Source of the DNA: Gammaproteobacteria bacterium
GTDB taxonomy: Bacteria; Pseudomonadota; Gammaproteobacteria; Pseudomonadales; UBA5518
Assembly (NCBI GenBank): GCA_016705365.1
Contig: JADIYI010000006.1
Coordinates: forward strand, 1-64,000
Direction of reading: 5' to 3'
Length of the DNA stretch: 64,000 bases
A program made the translations under genes and the position numbers. The notes under the pieces are model-generated. The model saw nothing but the letters and a program-made list of their open reading frames with translations. It searched no databases and had not been told where the DNA came from. How positions within the stretch are numbered: the first letter of the stretch is position 1; every line of letters begins with the position of its first letter. Of this stretch, positions 7,590 through 20,869 are shown in pieces.

Positions 7590-8362
7590 CGAATGCCCCG
7601 TCGATCATCGCGTGTGCGGTCCACCAGCGCTCCGGCGCGCCGAGCAGCACCAGCCAGACCTGGTGCCCCCCGCGCTCGGCAAGCGCAATCAGGCACTTCC
7701 CGGCCCTGGCCGTGAACCCGGTCTTCACGCCGCGTGCGCCATCCAGATTGCCGAGCAGCAGGTTGGTGCTGCGCAGTTGCCGCGAATGCCTGCGATCGGT
7801 TGACTCCAGCAGGAATTCACGCCGTGCAACCGCAGTGCGAATTTCCGGGTACTCCATTGCCAGTCGCGCAAGTTTCAGCAGGTCACGCGCGGTGGAGTAT
7901 TGCCCCTCGGCATCCCATCCGCAGGGATTGACGAATCGGGTATCGGCGAGTTCCAGCACCGCGACCGCGCGGTTCATGTCCTGCACGAAATCCTCGACCG
8001 ATGCGGAAGCGCTTCTCGGCGAGCGCGAGGCAGGCATCGTTGGCGGAACGGACCAGCATCGCCGCCAGCAGATCCCGGCCGAGGTAGCGCTCCCCCTGCC
8101 CCAGCCCGGCGCGGGCACCAGTAGCCGCGGCCGCGCGCTCGCTGATGCTCAGGGTCTGCTCGAGGCGCTCGGGCCGTTGCAACCAGAGCACCGCGGTCAT
8201 CAACTTGCCGAGACTTGCCGCCGGCAGATGCGCATCCGCATTTCGCTCGCCGCGGACCACCCCGTCACGCTCGAGCAACCACGCCGTGGCAATGGGCCCA
8301 TCACCCGATGCGGCCAGCGGCAGCAGCAGACCCAACAACACCGTCACGAATCGCGCGTACAC
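7570..8362 (-). pseudogene. D-alanyl-D-alanine carboxypeptidase (peptidase S11), frameshifted
   Basis: The first frame, from 8362, has a signal peptide (MYARFVTVLLGLLLPLAASG), the serine motif SLGK (Ser50, Lys53) and SAN, the second active-site element. It then goes out of frame around 8005-8015, just after DACLALAE. The second frame continues with SVEDFVQDMNRAV, the FVNPCGWDAEGQYSTA region and KTGFT, the third motif. All three penicillin-binding motifs are therefore present but in two frames. An intact protein would trim peptidoglycan pentapeptides in the periplasm. A single-base sequencing error is as likely as real inactivation, because everything else is conserved. Confidence 0.8.
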
Positions 8363-8389
8363 CAGCCAACGCGCCAGCTGCGAGACAAC

Positions 8390-9472
8390 TCAGAAGCCGA
8401 ATACTTTCTTCAGGTTCTTGACTCCTTCCTTGACCCCCGCCTTCACGTCTTTGGTGACACCCTGCTTGCCCTCGGTCGCGCCCCCTTGATCGGCCGCATC
8501 CCGCTGCTGTGAAAGCGCCGCGCCACCCCCGGCCGCATTCGACGCCGCAGCCGCACAGAAGCTGCGGTACTGCTCGGCTATCTGGCTGGAATACTCGCGT
8601 CCCTCACATTCCGCGCTGGCGAGCACCGCCGTCTGGGCCTCGCATTTCGCCAACAGGAAACCGAGCTGCTTTGTGTCGAGCGCCTGTGGGCACATCGCCG
8701 GCGCTTCGTCCGGGCAAAAACTCTGCACGAAACCAAAGTTCGACTGCTTTGCGGCGCCAGTGCAGTGCCGGCGCCGCAAATCCACGCCGCGTGTGCCACA
8801 CACCGCCAATTGTTCGTCGAGACTCGCTCCGGTTTTGTCCGCATGGGTGCGATCGACCCCTTCCGCCAGCAAACGGTAGCCATCCAGCGTATCGACCCGC
8901 TTGCAATACTCGCCCTGTTGCGCCTTGCACATTCCATCCTTGGTAAACAGGGTGCCCTGCATTTTCGTCACCGCGTCCGTGCACATGCGCGTCACCTGTT
9001 CCTTGCCGCGCTTCTCGGCCGCCTCGGCCTGACGCTCGAGTTCGGCTATTTTGCGTGCCTGTTCGGCCGTTTCGGCGGTGTAATCACAATCCCCGATCGC
9101 GATTCCCTTCATGGTCATCTCGGTGACCTCGCCGCTGCGGTCGGTCATCTTCATCAGCGAAGTCATCGAGTCCGCGGTGCGGGTCTGATCGAGCTCCGTC
9201 AATCCATCCGGGCACTGCATCTTGACGAAATGACGATTGCCCCTGCTGTGCTGCTCGAGCAACGTGCACTTATCGTCGGCCGGTGGCGCTTCGTTCTCAT
9301 CCCTGGACAGGCAGGCCGTCTGTTTGGGCAACGAAAAGCCCATCCCGGCGGGCATGCCGGGCATTTCCATACTGATCTCCCAGCGGATGCCGGACCCCGG
9401 TTGTGCCAGGACCGCAAAAGACAGCGTGGCGCCGAACAGCAGCACGCAGATGGCAAGGAAATGTGATCGCAT
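8390..9472 (-). CDS. DUF3617-type periplasmic protein, cysteine-rich
   Basis: Start placed at the ATG at 9472, which gives a signal peptide (MRSHFLAICVLLFGATLSFAVLA) directly. The longer frame has no plausible N-terminus. The 360-residue product then reads WEISMEMPGMPAGMGFSLPKQTACL, the hallmark of DUF3617 proteins. It continues with a coiled-coil-prone stretch (EQARKIAELERQAEAAEKR) and many cysteines in a C-terminal region, likely disulphide-bonded in the periplasm. The tail is low in complexity and Lys-rich (KDVKAGVKEGVKNLKKVFGF). The function of the family is unknown. It lies 27 bp upstream of the carboxypeptidase gene on the same strand. Confidence 0.75.
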   Translation of the reverse strand: MRSHFLAICVLLFGATLSFAVLAQPGSGIRWEISMEMPGMPAGMGFSLPKQTACLSRDENEAPPADDKCTLLEQHSRGNRHFVKMQCPDGLTELDQTRTADSMTSLMKMTDRSGEVTEMTMKGIAIGDCDYTAETAEQARKIAELERQAEAAEKRGKEQVTRMCTDAVTKMQGTLFTKDGMCKAQQGEYCKRVDTLDGYRLLAEGVDRTHADKTGASLDEQLAVCGTRGVDLRRRHCTGAAKQSNFGFVQSFCPDEAPAMCPQALDTKQLGFLLAKCEAQTAVLASAECEGREYSSQIAEQYRSFCAAAASNAAGGGAALSQQRDAADQGGATEGKQGVTKDVKAGVKEGVKNLKKVFGF

Positions 9473-9534
9473 GGCGGTCTCCGATGTGCGATGAAACGGG
9501 GCGCGCCAATCATGCGGCGTGAATGCGCATCCCG

Positions 9535-10893
9535 TCAATCGAACGCAACCTCGTCGAGATACTCCGGCACACTGCTGCGCCAACCCAGCTCATCCTGTAT
9601 CCGCAGACGCATCGCATCCGCCGCGGCCGGCTCGCCGTGAGTTACGAAGGTATGGCGCGGAGGCGTCTCGAAACCCTCCAGCCAGCCAATGATCTCGTCG
9701 GCATCGGCATGCGCCGAGAGCGCGTCGAGCGAATGAATCTCGGCCCGCACCGGAAACCAGCTGCCGTGGATCTTCACCCGCTCCGCGCCGCCCACCAGCG
9801 CGGCTCCACGGGTACCCGCTGCCTGGAAGCCGGCGAACACCACGCTGTTGCGGTGATCCCCGACCAGCGATTTCAGGTGGTGCAGCACGCGCCCGCCGCT
9901 GGCCATGCCGCTCGCCGAGATGATCACGCAGGGATAGCCCTGGCGCGTGAGCGCCTGCGATTCCTCGACGCTGCGCACGAAGGTGGTCGTGGCGTCGATC
10001 AACTCGCAATCGTCATTGCTCAGCTTGTGCTCGCGGTGGAAGCGGCAGAATATCTCGGTCGCCCTGATCGCCATCGGACTGTTCAGGTACACCGGGACAT
10101 CGGGAATCGCCTTGCGTGCGCGCAGGCGCTGCAGAAGGTAGAGCAGCAACTGCGCCCGGCCGACCGCGAAGGCCGGAATCAGCACGATGCCACCACGTTT
10201 CACCGTCGTATTGATGATCTCGCCGAGCACCTGCTCGGCGTCGAAGTCGCCGTGCCTGCGATCGCCATAGGTCGATTCGACCACCAGGTAATCGGCGCGC
10301 GGAACCGGCTCGGGTGCGCGCATGATCGGGTCGTGCGGGCGCCCGAGATCGCCGCTGAAGGCGAGCGTGCGGTGCCCGTCATCGAGCAGCACGCAGCAGG
10401 CGCCGAGAATGTGTCCGGCCGGCGTCAGCGTCGCATCGAGCCCCTTCCCCACCGAGCAGGGCTCGCCATATTCGATGGCGCGAAACTGGCGGAGCACCTG
10501 CTCGGCATCCTGCTGTGTGTAGAGCGGTTCGGCGGGGTCGTGGCGCGAGAATTTCTTGCGATTGGCATACCGCGCATCTTCCTCCTGCAGGTAGCCCGCA
10601 TCGGGAAGCAGCACCTTGCACAAGGCAAGGGTGGCGTGACTGCAATAGATCGGGCCGCGGTATCCCTGGCGGTAGATGGCCGGAAGAAAACCGCTGTGAT
10701 CGATATGCGCATGGCTCAGCACCACCGCATCGATCTCTCCGACCGGCAACGGCAACGGACTGCGATTGCGCAACCGCAGGTTCTTCACCCCCTGGTACAG
10801 TCCGCAGTCGACCAGGATCCGCGAGCCGTTCGCGCTCACCAGGTATTTCGAGCCGGTAACGGTCTGGGCAGCGCCGAGAAACTGTATCTTCAA
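9535..10893 (-). CDS. Beta-CASP metallo-beta-lactamase-fold ribonuclease
   Basis: A 452-residue MBL-fold protein. HAHIDHSG (residues 61-68) is the zinc-binding motif, followed by PAGHILGA and FSGDLGR. The beta-CASP/RNA-specificity half carries the ESTYGDR, IPAFAVGRAQ and SGMASGGR stretches and ends in SAHADADE and THGE. This is the YSH1/CPSF-73-like group of RNA exo/endonucleases, usually cytoplasmic. I place the start at the TTG at 10893, preceded by GGAG at 8 nt, because the protein then opens with the family-typical KIQFLGAAQTVTG. A TTG at 10911 is the alternative. It is divergent from the nucleoside phosphorylase gene. Confidence 0.88.
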   Translation of the reverse strand: MKIQFLGAAQTVTGSKYLVSANGSRILVDCGLYQGVKNLRLRNRSPLPLPVGEIDAVVLSHAHIDHSGFLPAIYRQGYRGPIYCSHATLALCKVLLPDAGYLQEEDARYANRKKFSRHDPAEPLYTQQDAEQVLRQFRAIEYGEPCSVGKGLDATLTPAGHILGACCVLLDDGHRTLAFSGDLGRPHDPIMRAPEPVPRADYLVVESTYGDRRHGDFDAEQVLGEIINTTVKRGGIVLIPAFAVGRAQLLLYLLQRLRARKAIPDVPVYLNSPMAIRATEIFCRFHREHKLSNDDCELIDATTTFVRSVEESQALTRQGYPCVIISASGMASGGRVLHHLKSLVGDHRNSVVFAGFQAAGTRGAALVGGAERVKIHGSWFPVRAEIHSLDALSAHADADEIIGWLEGFETPPRHTFVTHGEPAAADAMRLRIQDELGWRSSVPEYLDEVAFD

Positions 10894-10952
10894 TTGTGTC
10901 GCTCCATTCAACTAACATGCATGGCAATTCATGCTAAGGCGAACACAAAGCC

Positions 10953-12461
10953 GTGAACAACCATTTTCTGTACCTCCGGCGACTCGGGATCGATACCTAT
11001 CAGGAGCCCGTGGTTTATATGCGCGAGGACAGCGATATCTGCCGTGCCGAAGGCTTCAGCAGCCAGAACCGGGTACAGGTGAGCGTGGATCAGCGGCGCA
11101 TAATCGCCACTGTGCACATGGTCAGGTCGGAACTGCTGCATCACGACGAGGCCGGCCTGTCGGAAGCGGCGTGGCATCTGCTGGGCGCCAGCGAGCGGGC
11201 ACAGGCGCGCTTCAGCCATCCGGCGCCGGTGGAATCGATGAGTCATGTGCGCGGCAAGCTCTACGGCACGCGCTTCACCGACGCGAGCGCGGCAGCGATC
11301 ATCGGCGACATACGCGACGGTCGCTACTCCGATATCCAGCTGGCGGCCTATGTGGCTGCCAGTGCCGATCAATTGCTCGACACCAGCGAGACCATCGCGA
11401 TCACGCGCGCGATGGTCGAATCGGGACGACGCTTCGACTGGGGCCGCACGCCGGTCATGGACAAGCATTGCGTCGGCGGACTGCCCGGCAACCGCACCAC
11501 CCCGATCGTGGTGCCAATCGTCGCCGCCTGCGGCTTGCTGATGCCGAAAACGTCCTCGCGCGCCATCACGTCGCCAGCGGGTACCGCCGACACCATGGAG
11601 ACGATGGCGCCGGTCAGCCTGTCTTTCGAGCGCATGCGCACGGTCGTGGAGCAGGAAGGCGCCTGCATCGCGTGGGGCGGTTCGGTGAGCCTCAGCCCCA
11701 CCGACGATATCGTGATCCGGGTCGAGCGCGCGCTCGATCTCGACAGCGAGGGGCAACTGGTCGCATCGGTGATTTCGAAAAAGGTGGCGGCCGGCGCCAC
11801 CCACGTGCTGATCGATATTCCCGTCGGACCGACCGCCAAGGTGCGCCAGGAGCAGGTGGCGCAGCGCTTGAGCGAGCAGCTGATTCAAACCGGCAAGGCA
11901 CTCGGTCTCGCGGTCAGCGTCCAGCAGAGCGACGGCAGCCAGCCGGTCGGCATTGGCATCGGCCCCGCGCTCGAGGCACGTGATGTGCTGCGGGTGCTGC
12001 AGCGCGACCCGGGAGCTCCCGCCGACCTGCGCGCGCGGGCGCTGCAACTGGCTGGCCTGCTGCTCGAAATGGGCGGCGCGGCTGCCGTCGGACAGGGCCT
12101 GGTCCGCGCCACCGCGGTGCTCGACAGCGGCGCGGCGTGGAACAAGTTTCGCGCCATCTGCGCGGCCCAGGGCGGCATGCGTGAACCCCCGTCGTCGCGC
12201 TTCCAGCACGCCGTGCTCGCCCGGCGCGGCGGACTGGTGGCGCACATGAACATGCGCAGCCTGGCCAAGGCCGCAAAGCTTGCCGGCGCTCCCGCGGACA
12301 AGGCCGCCGGCATCGAAATGCATGTGCGCCTCGGTGACGAGGTGGAGCGTGGGCAGCCGCTGTTCACGATGCACGCCGACACCACCGGCGAGCTGCACTA
12401 CGCGCTCGATTTCCTGGCCACACACCAGGAGACGATGAGCGTCGAGGAGCGCGTGCTGTGA
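10953..12461 (+). CDS. Thymidine/AMP phosphorylase family protein
   Basis: A 502-residue type 2 pyrimidine-nucleoside/AMP phosphorylase. It has an N-terminal extension of about 90 residues before the helical domain, as in the AMP-phosphorylase group. KHCVGGLPGNRTTP is the phosphate-binding loop and ITSPAGTADTME is a strongly conserved catalytic segment. It would split a nucleoside or nucleoside monophosphate with phosphate, giving base plus ribose-1-phosphate or ribose-1,5-bisphosphate. The GTG start is the only one near the conserved N-terminus. It overlaps the PRPP synthetase gene by 4 bp (GTGA), which links phosphorolysis with PRPP supply. Confidence 0.9.
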   Translation: MNNHFLYLRRLGIDTYQEPVVYMREDSDICRAEGFSSQNRVQVSVDQRRIIATVHMVRSELLHHDEAGLSEAAWHLLGASERAQARFSHPAPVESMSHVRGKLYGTRFTDASAAAIIGDIRDGRYSDIQLAAYVAASADQLLDTSETIAITRAMVESGRRFDWGRTPVMDKHCVGGLPGNRTTPIVVPIVAACGLLMPKTSSRAITSPAGTADTMETMAPVSLSFERMRTVVEQEGACIAWGGSVSLSPTDDIVIRVERALDLDSEGQLVASVISKKVAAGATHVLIDIPVGPTAKVRQEQVAQRLSEQLIQTGKALGLAVSVQQSDGSQPVGIGIGPALEARDVLRVLQRDPGAPADLRARALQLAGLLLEMGGAAAVGQGLVRATAVLDSGAAWNKFRAICAAQGGMREPPSSRFQHAVLARRGGLVAHMNMRSLAKAAKLAGAPADKAAGIEMHVRLGDEVERGQPLFTMHADTTGELHYALDFLATHQETMSVEERVL

Positions 12462-13357
12462 CGCTGGTCGTCGAATATCACGATGGCGGACTCGGTGCGC
12501 GCCTGGCACGCGAACTCGCCTGCCCCACGCTTGCCCACGAAATGCGCAGCTTCCCCGATGGCGAGACCTATCTGCGAATCGATGACGAGGTCGCCGGGTG
12601 CGATTGCCTCGTGGTCGCCGACCTGTCGCGGGCGAACACCCGCATCCTGCCGCTGCTGCTGCTCGCCGCCACGCTGCGCGCGCAGGGCGCGGGCAGTATC
12701 GGCCTGATCGCGCCCTACCTCCCCTATATGCGCCAGGACCGGGCGTTTCGCCACGGGGAGTCGGTCAGCTCGCGCCATTTCGCGGAACTGATCAGCAGTC
12801 ACTTCGATACGCTGCTCACGGTGGATGCGCATCTCCACCGCTACAAAACGCTTGCCGAGCTGTACCGGATACCGGCTGCCAACCTATCGGCCAGCGCCTT
12901 GCTCGGTGCGTGGATCGCGGAACATATCAGTGCCCCGGTGTTGTTCGGACCCGATGCCGAGAGTCGGCAGTGGGTGGCGGATACCGCGAAGATGCTCGGC
13001 TGCCCGTGGCGGGTGCTGGAGAAATCACGCCAGGGCGATCGGCTGGTCGAAGTGCGCGGTGCCATCGATGCGAGCCTGCGCGGGCTCACACCGGTGCTGA
13101 TCGATGACATGATCTCCACCGGCAGCACCCTGATCGAGGGCAGCCGTTTGCTGCAGCAGGCGGGATTCGGCAAGGCCCGGGTGCTGGCGGTTCACGGAAT
13201 CTTCGCCGCTGACAGCGAAGCCCGGTTGCGCGCCGCGGGCCTGCAAGACATCGTTACCAGCGATTCCATCCCCCACCCGAGCAATGCGCTCGGACTCGCG
13301 CCGCTGCTGGCACAGCATGTGCGCGCAACCGCCACGCCGCGCGAGGCCACCCGTTGA
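12458..13357 (+). CDS. Ribose-phosphate pyrophosphokinase paralogue
   Basis: A 299-residue PRPP synthetase. RSFPDGETYLRI and APYLPYMRQDRAF resemble the ATP/PRPP-site regions. VDAHLHRY is a metal-binding element and LIDDMISTGSTLIEG near residue 210 is the phosphoribosyl-binding signature. It is shorter and more divergent than housekeeping Prs (about 315 residues) and is coupled to the phosphorylase by a GTGA overlap. It is therefore probably a specialised copy working with that enzyme in ribose-phosphate recycling. It transfers pyrophosphate from ATP to ribose-5-phosphate, or to a related sugar phosphate, in the cytoplasm. Confidence 0.88.
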   Translation: MTLVVEYHDGGLGARLARELACPTLAHEMRSFPDGETYLRIDDEVAGCDCLVVADLSRANTRILPLLLLAATLRAQGAGSIGLIAPYLPYMRQDRAFRHGESVSSRHFAELISSHFDTLLTVDAHLHRYKTLAELYRIPAANLSASALLGAWIAEHISAPVLFGPDAESRQWVADTAKMLGCPWRVLEKSRQGDRLVEVRGAIDASLRGLTPVLIDDMISTGSTLIEGSRLLQQAGFGKARVLAVHGIFAADSEARLRAAGLQDIVTSDSIPHPSNALGLAPLLAQHVRATATPREATR

Positions 13358-13415
13358 AGGCGAGCGGTTCCCGCGGCGTTTTGCTTCGGCCATCCGCGCC
13401 CGCGGAGCGCCCGCG

Positions 13416-14882
13416 TCAGCGCGGCAGCGTGCTGCTGCCCATCAGGTACTCATCGATCGCGCGCGCGGCCTGGCGCCCCTCGCGGATCGCCCACACCACC
13501 AGCGACTGGCCACGGCGCATATCGCCGGCCGCGAACACCTTGTCGATGTCGGTCCGGTAGGCCTCACTGCCTTCGGTAACGGCCCTGGCATTCGAACGCT
13601 GGTCCTTGCTGACCCCGAACGCCTCGAGCACCGTGCCGATCGGTCCGAGAAAGCCCATCGCGAGCAGCACCAGGTCGGCCTTCAGGGTCTGCTCGCTGCC
13701 CTCGATCTCGATGAACTTGCCATCCTTCATCTCGACATTGACGGTACGGATCGCGCTCAGCTTGCCCCTGCTGCCGATGAATTCCTTGGTGGAAATCGCA
13801 AACACCCGCTCGCAACCCTCCTTGTGGCTCGAGGAAGTGCGCAGCTTGTAGGGCCAATAGGGCCAGGTGAGTGCCTTGTCCTCCTGTTCCGGCGGCATCG
13901 GCAACAATTCGAATTGAGTGACGCTCGCCGCGCCGTGACGGTTCGACGTGCCCACGCAGTCGCTGCCGGTATCGCCGCCACCGATCACGATCACGTGCTT
14001 TCCGGCGGCGGAGATCTGCTTCCTGACCTTGTCGCCGGCATTCACGCGGTTCTGCTGTGGCAGAAACTCCATCGCGAAATACACCCCCTCGAGCTCGCGG
14101 CCGGGGGCCGGCAAATCGCGCGGATTTTCCGCACCTCCGCTCAGCAACACGGCATCGAATTGGGCGAGCAATTCCGCGGGCGCGATGGTTTCCTTCGCGA
14201 GATTGGTCACGCGGCTGTCCTCGGGCAACGCGCCAACCAGCACTCCGGTGCGAAATGACACGCCCTCGGCTTCCATCTGCGCAACGCGCCGGTCGATGTG
14301 GTTCTTGTCGAGCTTGAAGTCAGGAATTCCATAGCGCATCAGTCCACCGATGCGATCGTTTTTCTCGAACACCGTCACCGCATGCCCGACGCGGGCCAGC
14401 TGCTGCGCCGCCGCCAGCCCCGCCGGACCCGAGCCGACGATCGCGACACGCTTGCCGCTCGGCTCCGCGGGCGGCTGCGGAACCACCCAGCCCTCCTCCC
14501 AGCCGCGATCGATGATCGCATGCTCGATCGACTTGATGCCGACCGCCACGTTGTTGTAATTGAGCGTGCAGGCTTCCTCGCAGGGTGCCGGGCAGATACG
14601 CCCGGTGACCTCGGGAAAATTATTGGTCGAATGCAGCACCGTCAATGCGTTGCGCCAGTCGCCGCGATACACCAGGTCGTTGAAATCAGGGATCACGTTG
14701 TTGACGGGGCAGCCGTTGGTGCAGAACGGGATGCCGCAATCCATGCAGCGCGCACCCTGCACGCTGGCCTGGTCGGAATCCAGCGCGATGACAAACTCGC
14801 GGTAATTCCCGAGCCGCTCCTCGACCGGCTCGCTGCCTTCCTCGAGCCGATCGTATTCCATGAAACCGGTGACTTTACCCAT
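13416..14882 (-). CDS. gltD: Glutamate synthase small (beta) subunit
   Basis: 488 residues, the usual length. The N-terminal cysteine clusters CMDCGIPFCTNGCPVNN and CPAPCEEACTLN bind the two 4Fe-4S centres. VAIVGSGPAGLAAAQQLAR is the FAD-binding turn, and VIGGGDTGSDC with a later AAGDMRRGQS forms the NADPH/FAD domain. It feeds electrons from NADPH to GltB. The ATG at 14882 is preferred over the GTG at 14912 because GGAGGA precedes it by 8 nt and MGKVTGFMEYDR is the typical N-terminus. It follows gltB directly, the order expected for this operon. Confidence 0.96.
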   Translation of the reverse strand: MGKVTGFMEYDRLEEGSEPVEERLGNYREFVIALDSDQASVQGARCMDCGIPFCTNGCPVNNVIPDFNDLVYRGDWRNALTVLHSTNNFPEVTGRICPAPCEEACTLNYNNVAVGIKSIEHAIIDRGWEEGWVVPQPPAEPSGKRVAIVGSGPAGLAAAQQLARVGHAVTVFEKNDRIGGLMRYGIPDFKLDKNHIDRRVAQMEAEGVSFRTGVLVGALPEDSRVTNLAKETIAPAELLAQFDAVLLSGGAENPRDLPAPGRELEGVYFAMEFLPQQNRVNAGDKVRKQISAAGKHVIVIGGGDTGSDCVGTSNRHGAASVTQFELLPMPPEQEDKALTWPYWPYKLRTSSSHKEGCERVFAISTKEFIGSRGKLSAIRTVNVEMKDGKFIEIEGSEQTLKADLVLLAMGFLGPIGTVLEAFGVSKDQRSNARAVTEGSEAYRTDIDKVFAAGDMRRGQSLVVWAIREGRQAARAIDEYLMGSSTLPR

Positions 14883-14912
14883 GTTGTTCAGATCCTCCGC
14901 GGAATTTCCCAC

Positions 14913-19595
<4,683 letters not shown>

Positions 19596-19665
19596 GACGG
19601 TGCGGGACTCGCTTCGACTGGAACGTGGCTGGACAGAATAACCCACCCGCACAAACCCGCCAAGC

Positions 19666-19736
19666 AAATTTAAATGGGGTCAGAGTCATTTAATTTGTCT
19701 TCTCGTCAACTCATCAAATTAAATGGGGTCAGAGTC
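19666..19736. repeat. REP-like repeat pair at the RAYT gene
   Basis: Two copies of a motif ending AAATGGGGTCAGAGTC lie at 19666-19687 and 19716-19736, with the partial inverted copy CATTTAATTTG between them. The second copy overlaps the 3' end of the transposase gene, so its stop codon and final residues (DSDPI) are encoded in the repeat. Repeats of this kind border REP-associated transposases and are thought to be their substrates. Confidence 0.7.
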
Positions 19737-20420
19737 CTTTCTGAAAGGACGCCCACGACGCTTGGGCCGCAGGCGCCGCCCGCTCCCGGGGCTCAATCGC
19801 TCGAGGAACTCGCTCGAACCCAGCGCCCAGCTCCGCACGCAGGCCTCGGTAATGCGCCGGGTCTCCTGCGGATCGGCGCCTTGCGCCAGCAGGTCGCGAT
19901 AGGCCGCCTCACGTTCGAACGGCGTATTGCCGAGCGACCAGTACAGCGGGTGATCCGTCACCAGCGGGTCGTTGCCCTGTCCCAGGTGGTGTCGTGCGCT
20001 GGACCACGGATAGGCAGCCGCCTCGCCGCACAGTCCGGCGCGCACCGGATTGAGCTCGATATAACGCATGCAGGCCAGCAGGTAGCCGTCGGATTCGATC
20101 AGGCTCGAGCGGAACCGCCCTTCCCACAAGGTACCGCTGCGCGCATGCTTGCGATTGAACCAGCCCACGTAGTTGCGCCCGAGCGTCTGCATCATCCGCG
20201 AGAGCCCCCCGGCGCTCGCCGGAGTAGCCAGCAGGTGCACGTGATTGCCCATCAGCACATAAGCATGTATCGCCACCTCGCAGCGAGCGGCGGCTTCGCC
20301 AAGCAATGCCCGGTAGCGCTGGTAGTCTTCCGGGTCTTTGAAGATGGGCACGCGGTTGTTGCCGCGCTGGATCAGGTGGTGGGGGTAGCCGGCGATGGCC
20401 AGCCGGGACATGCGCGCCAT
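19719..20420 (-). CDS. REP-associated tyrosine transposase (RAYT, Y1_Tnp)
   Basis: A single-stranded-DNA HUH transposase of 233 residues. The N-terminal MSRLAIAGYPHHLIQRGNNR is the family opening and NHVHLLATP supplies the HUH metal site (His60, His62). Tyr84 in RNYVGWFNRK is the likely nucleophile and GTLWEGRFRSSLIE is a conserved RAYT stretch. The ATG at 20420 is used; the MSRL start 9 bp later is equally good, and the longer frame has no support. RAYTs are usually domesticated single copies that act on nearby REP palindromes. The matching repeats lie at its 3' end. It looks intact and separates gltBD from the acyl-CoA dehydrogenases. Confidence 0.92.
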   Translation of the reverse strand: MARMSRLAIAGYPHHLIQRGNNRVPIFKDPEDYQRYRALLGEAAARCEVAIHAYVLMGNHVHLLATPASAGGLSRMMQTLGRNYVGWFNRKHARSGTLWEGRFRSSLIESDGYLLACMRYIELNPVRAGLCGEAAAYPWSSARHHLGQGNDPLVTDHPLYWSLGNTPFEREAAYRDLLAQGADPQETRRITEACVRSWALGSSEFLERLSPGSGRRLRPKRRGRPFRKDSDPI

Positions 20421-20695
20421 GTGAATCGATACCCGAAGCTGTCGAGGACCCAGTATAAGCACTTGCGGACCGTCGACCGCGAGCAAATGCGCAACGCCTC
20501 GCGGGTAACCACTGCTGTGCAAATTTCAAGGCGCTGCGCGCTTTTCGTCGCGAAACACGATGCATCTCAAGTATTTGCACCGAATACCGATCTTTTTGCC
20601 GCTTTAGAATAAAAATTCTACGAATCACACCCAATCTGTGTCGCAGGGACAGGTAATTGCACCAGCCCCGAACAACTGAACCAAGGAGGTATCAG

Positions 20696-20836
20696 ATGTT
20701 TTCGCAGATAGTAGGGGGGATCACCCTGAGTATTCTGGCCATGATCGCCATCGATGACTTCATCCGCAACAGCGGCAAGGAAACCGGACCGATCGCCAAG
20801 CGCAACGCGTTGAAGGCCGAACACGCCGACGACTGA
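20696..20836 (+). CDS. 46-residue single-helix membrane peptide
   Basis: A small gene with an almost perfect ribosome binding site (AAGGAGG, 6 nt before ATG). Residues 5-20 (IVGGITLSILAMIAID) form one hydrophobic helix. A charged tail with Lys/Arg and a terminal ADD follows, suggesting an inner-membrane peptide with a cytoplasmic C-terminus. The preceding 200 bp are AT-richer than the surroundings and free of other genes. I recognise no family. The strong initiation signal, the codon use and the stop before the convergent acyl-CoA dehydrogenase gene argue that it is real. Confidence 0.65.
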   Translation: MFSQIVGGITLSILAMIAIDDFIRNSGKETGPIAKRNALKAEHADD

Positions 20837-20869
20837 TCGCACCATCGTTCTCGGTGCCGCGGGCTGCAC

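Noticed and set aside
9472..9583. N-terminal extension of the DUF3617 protein
   Set aside because: It would hide the signal peptide and lacks a ribosome binding site.
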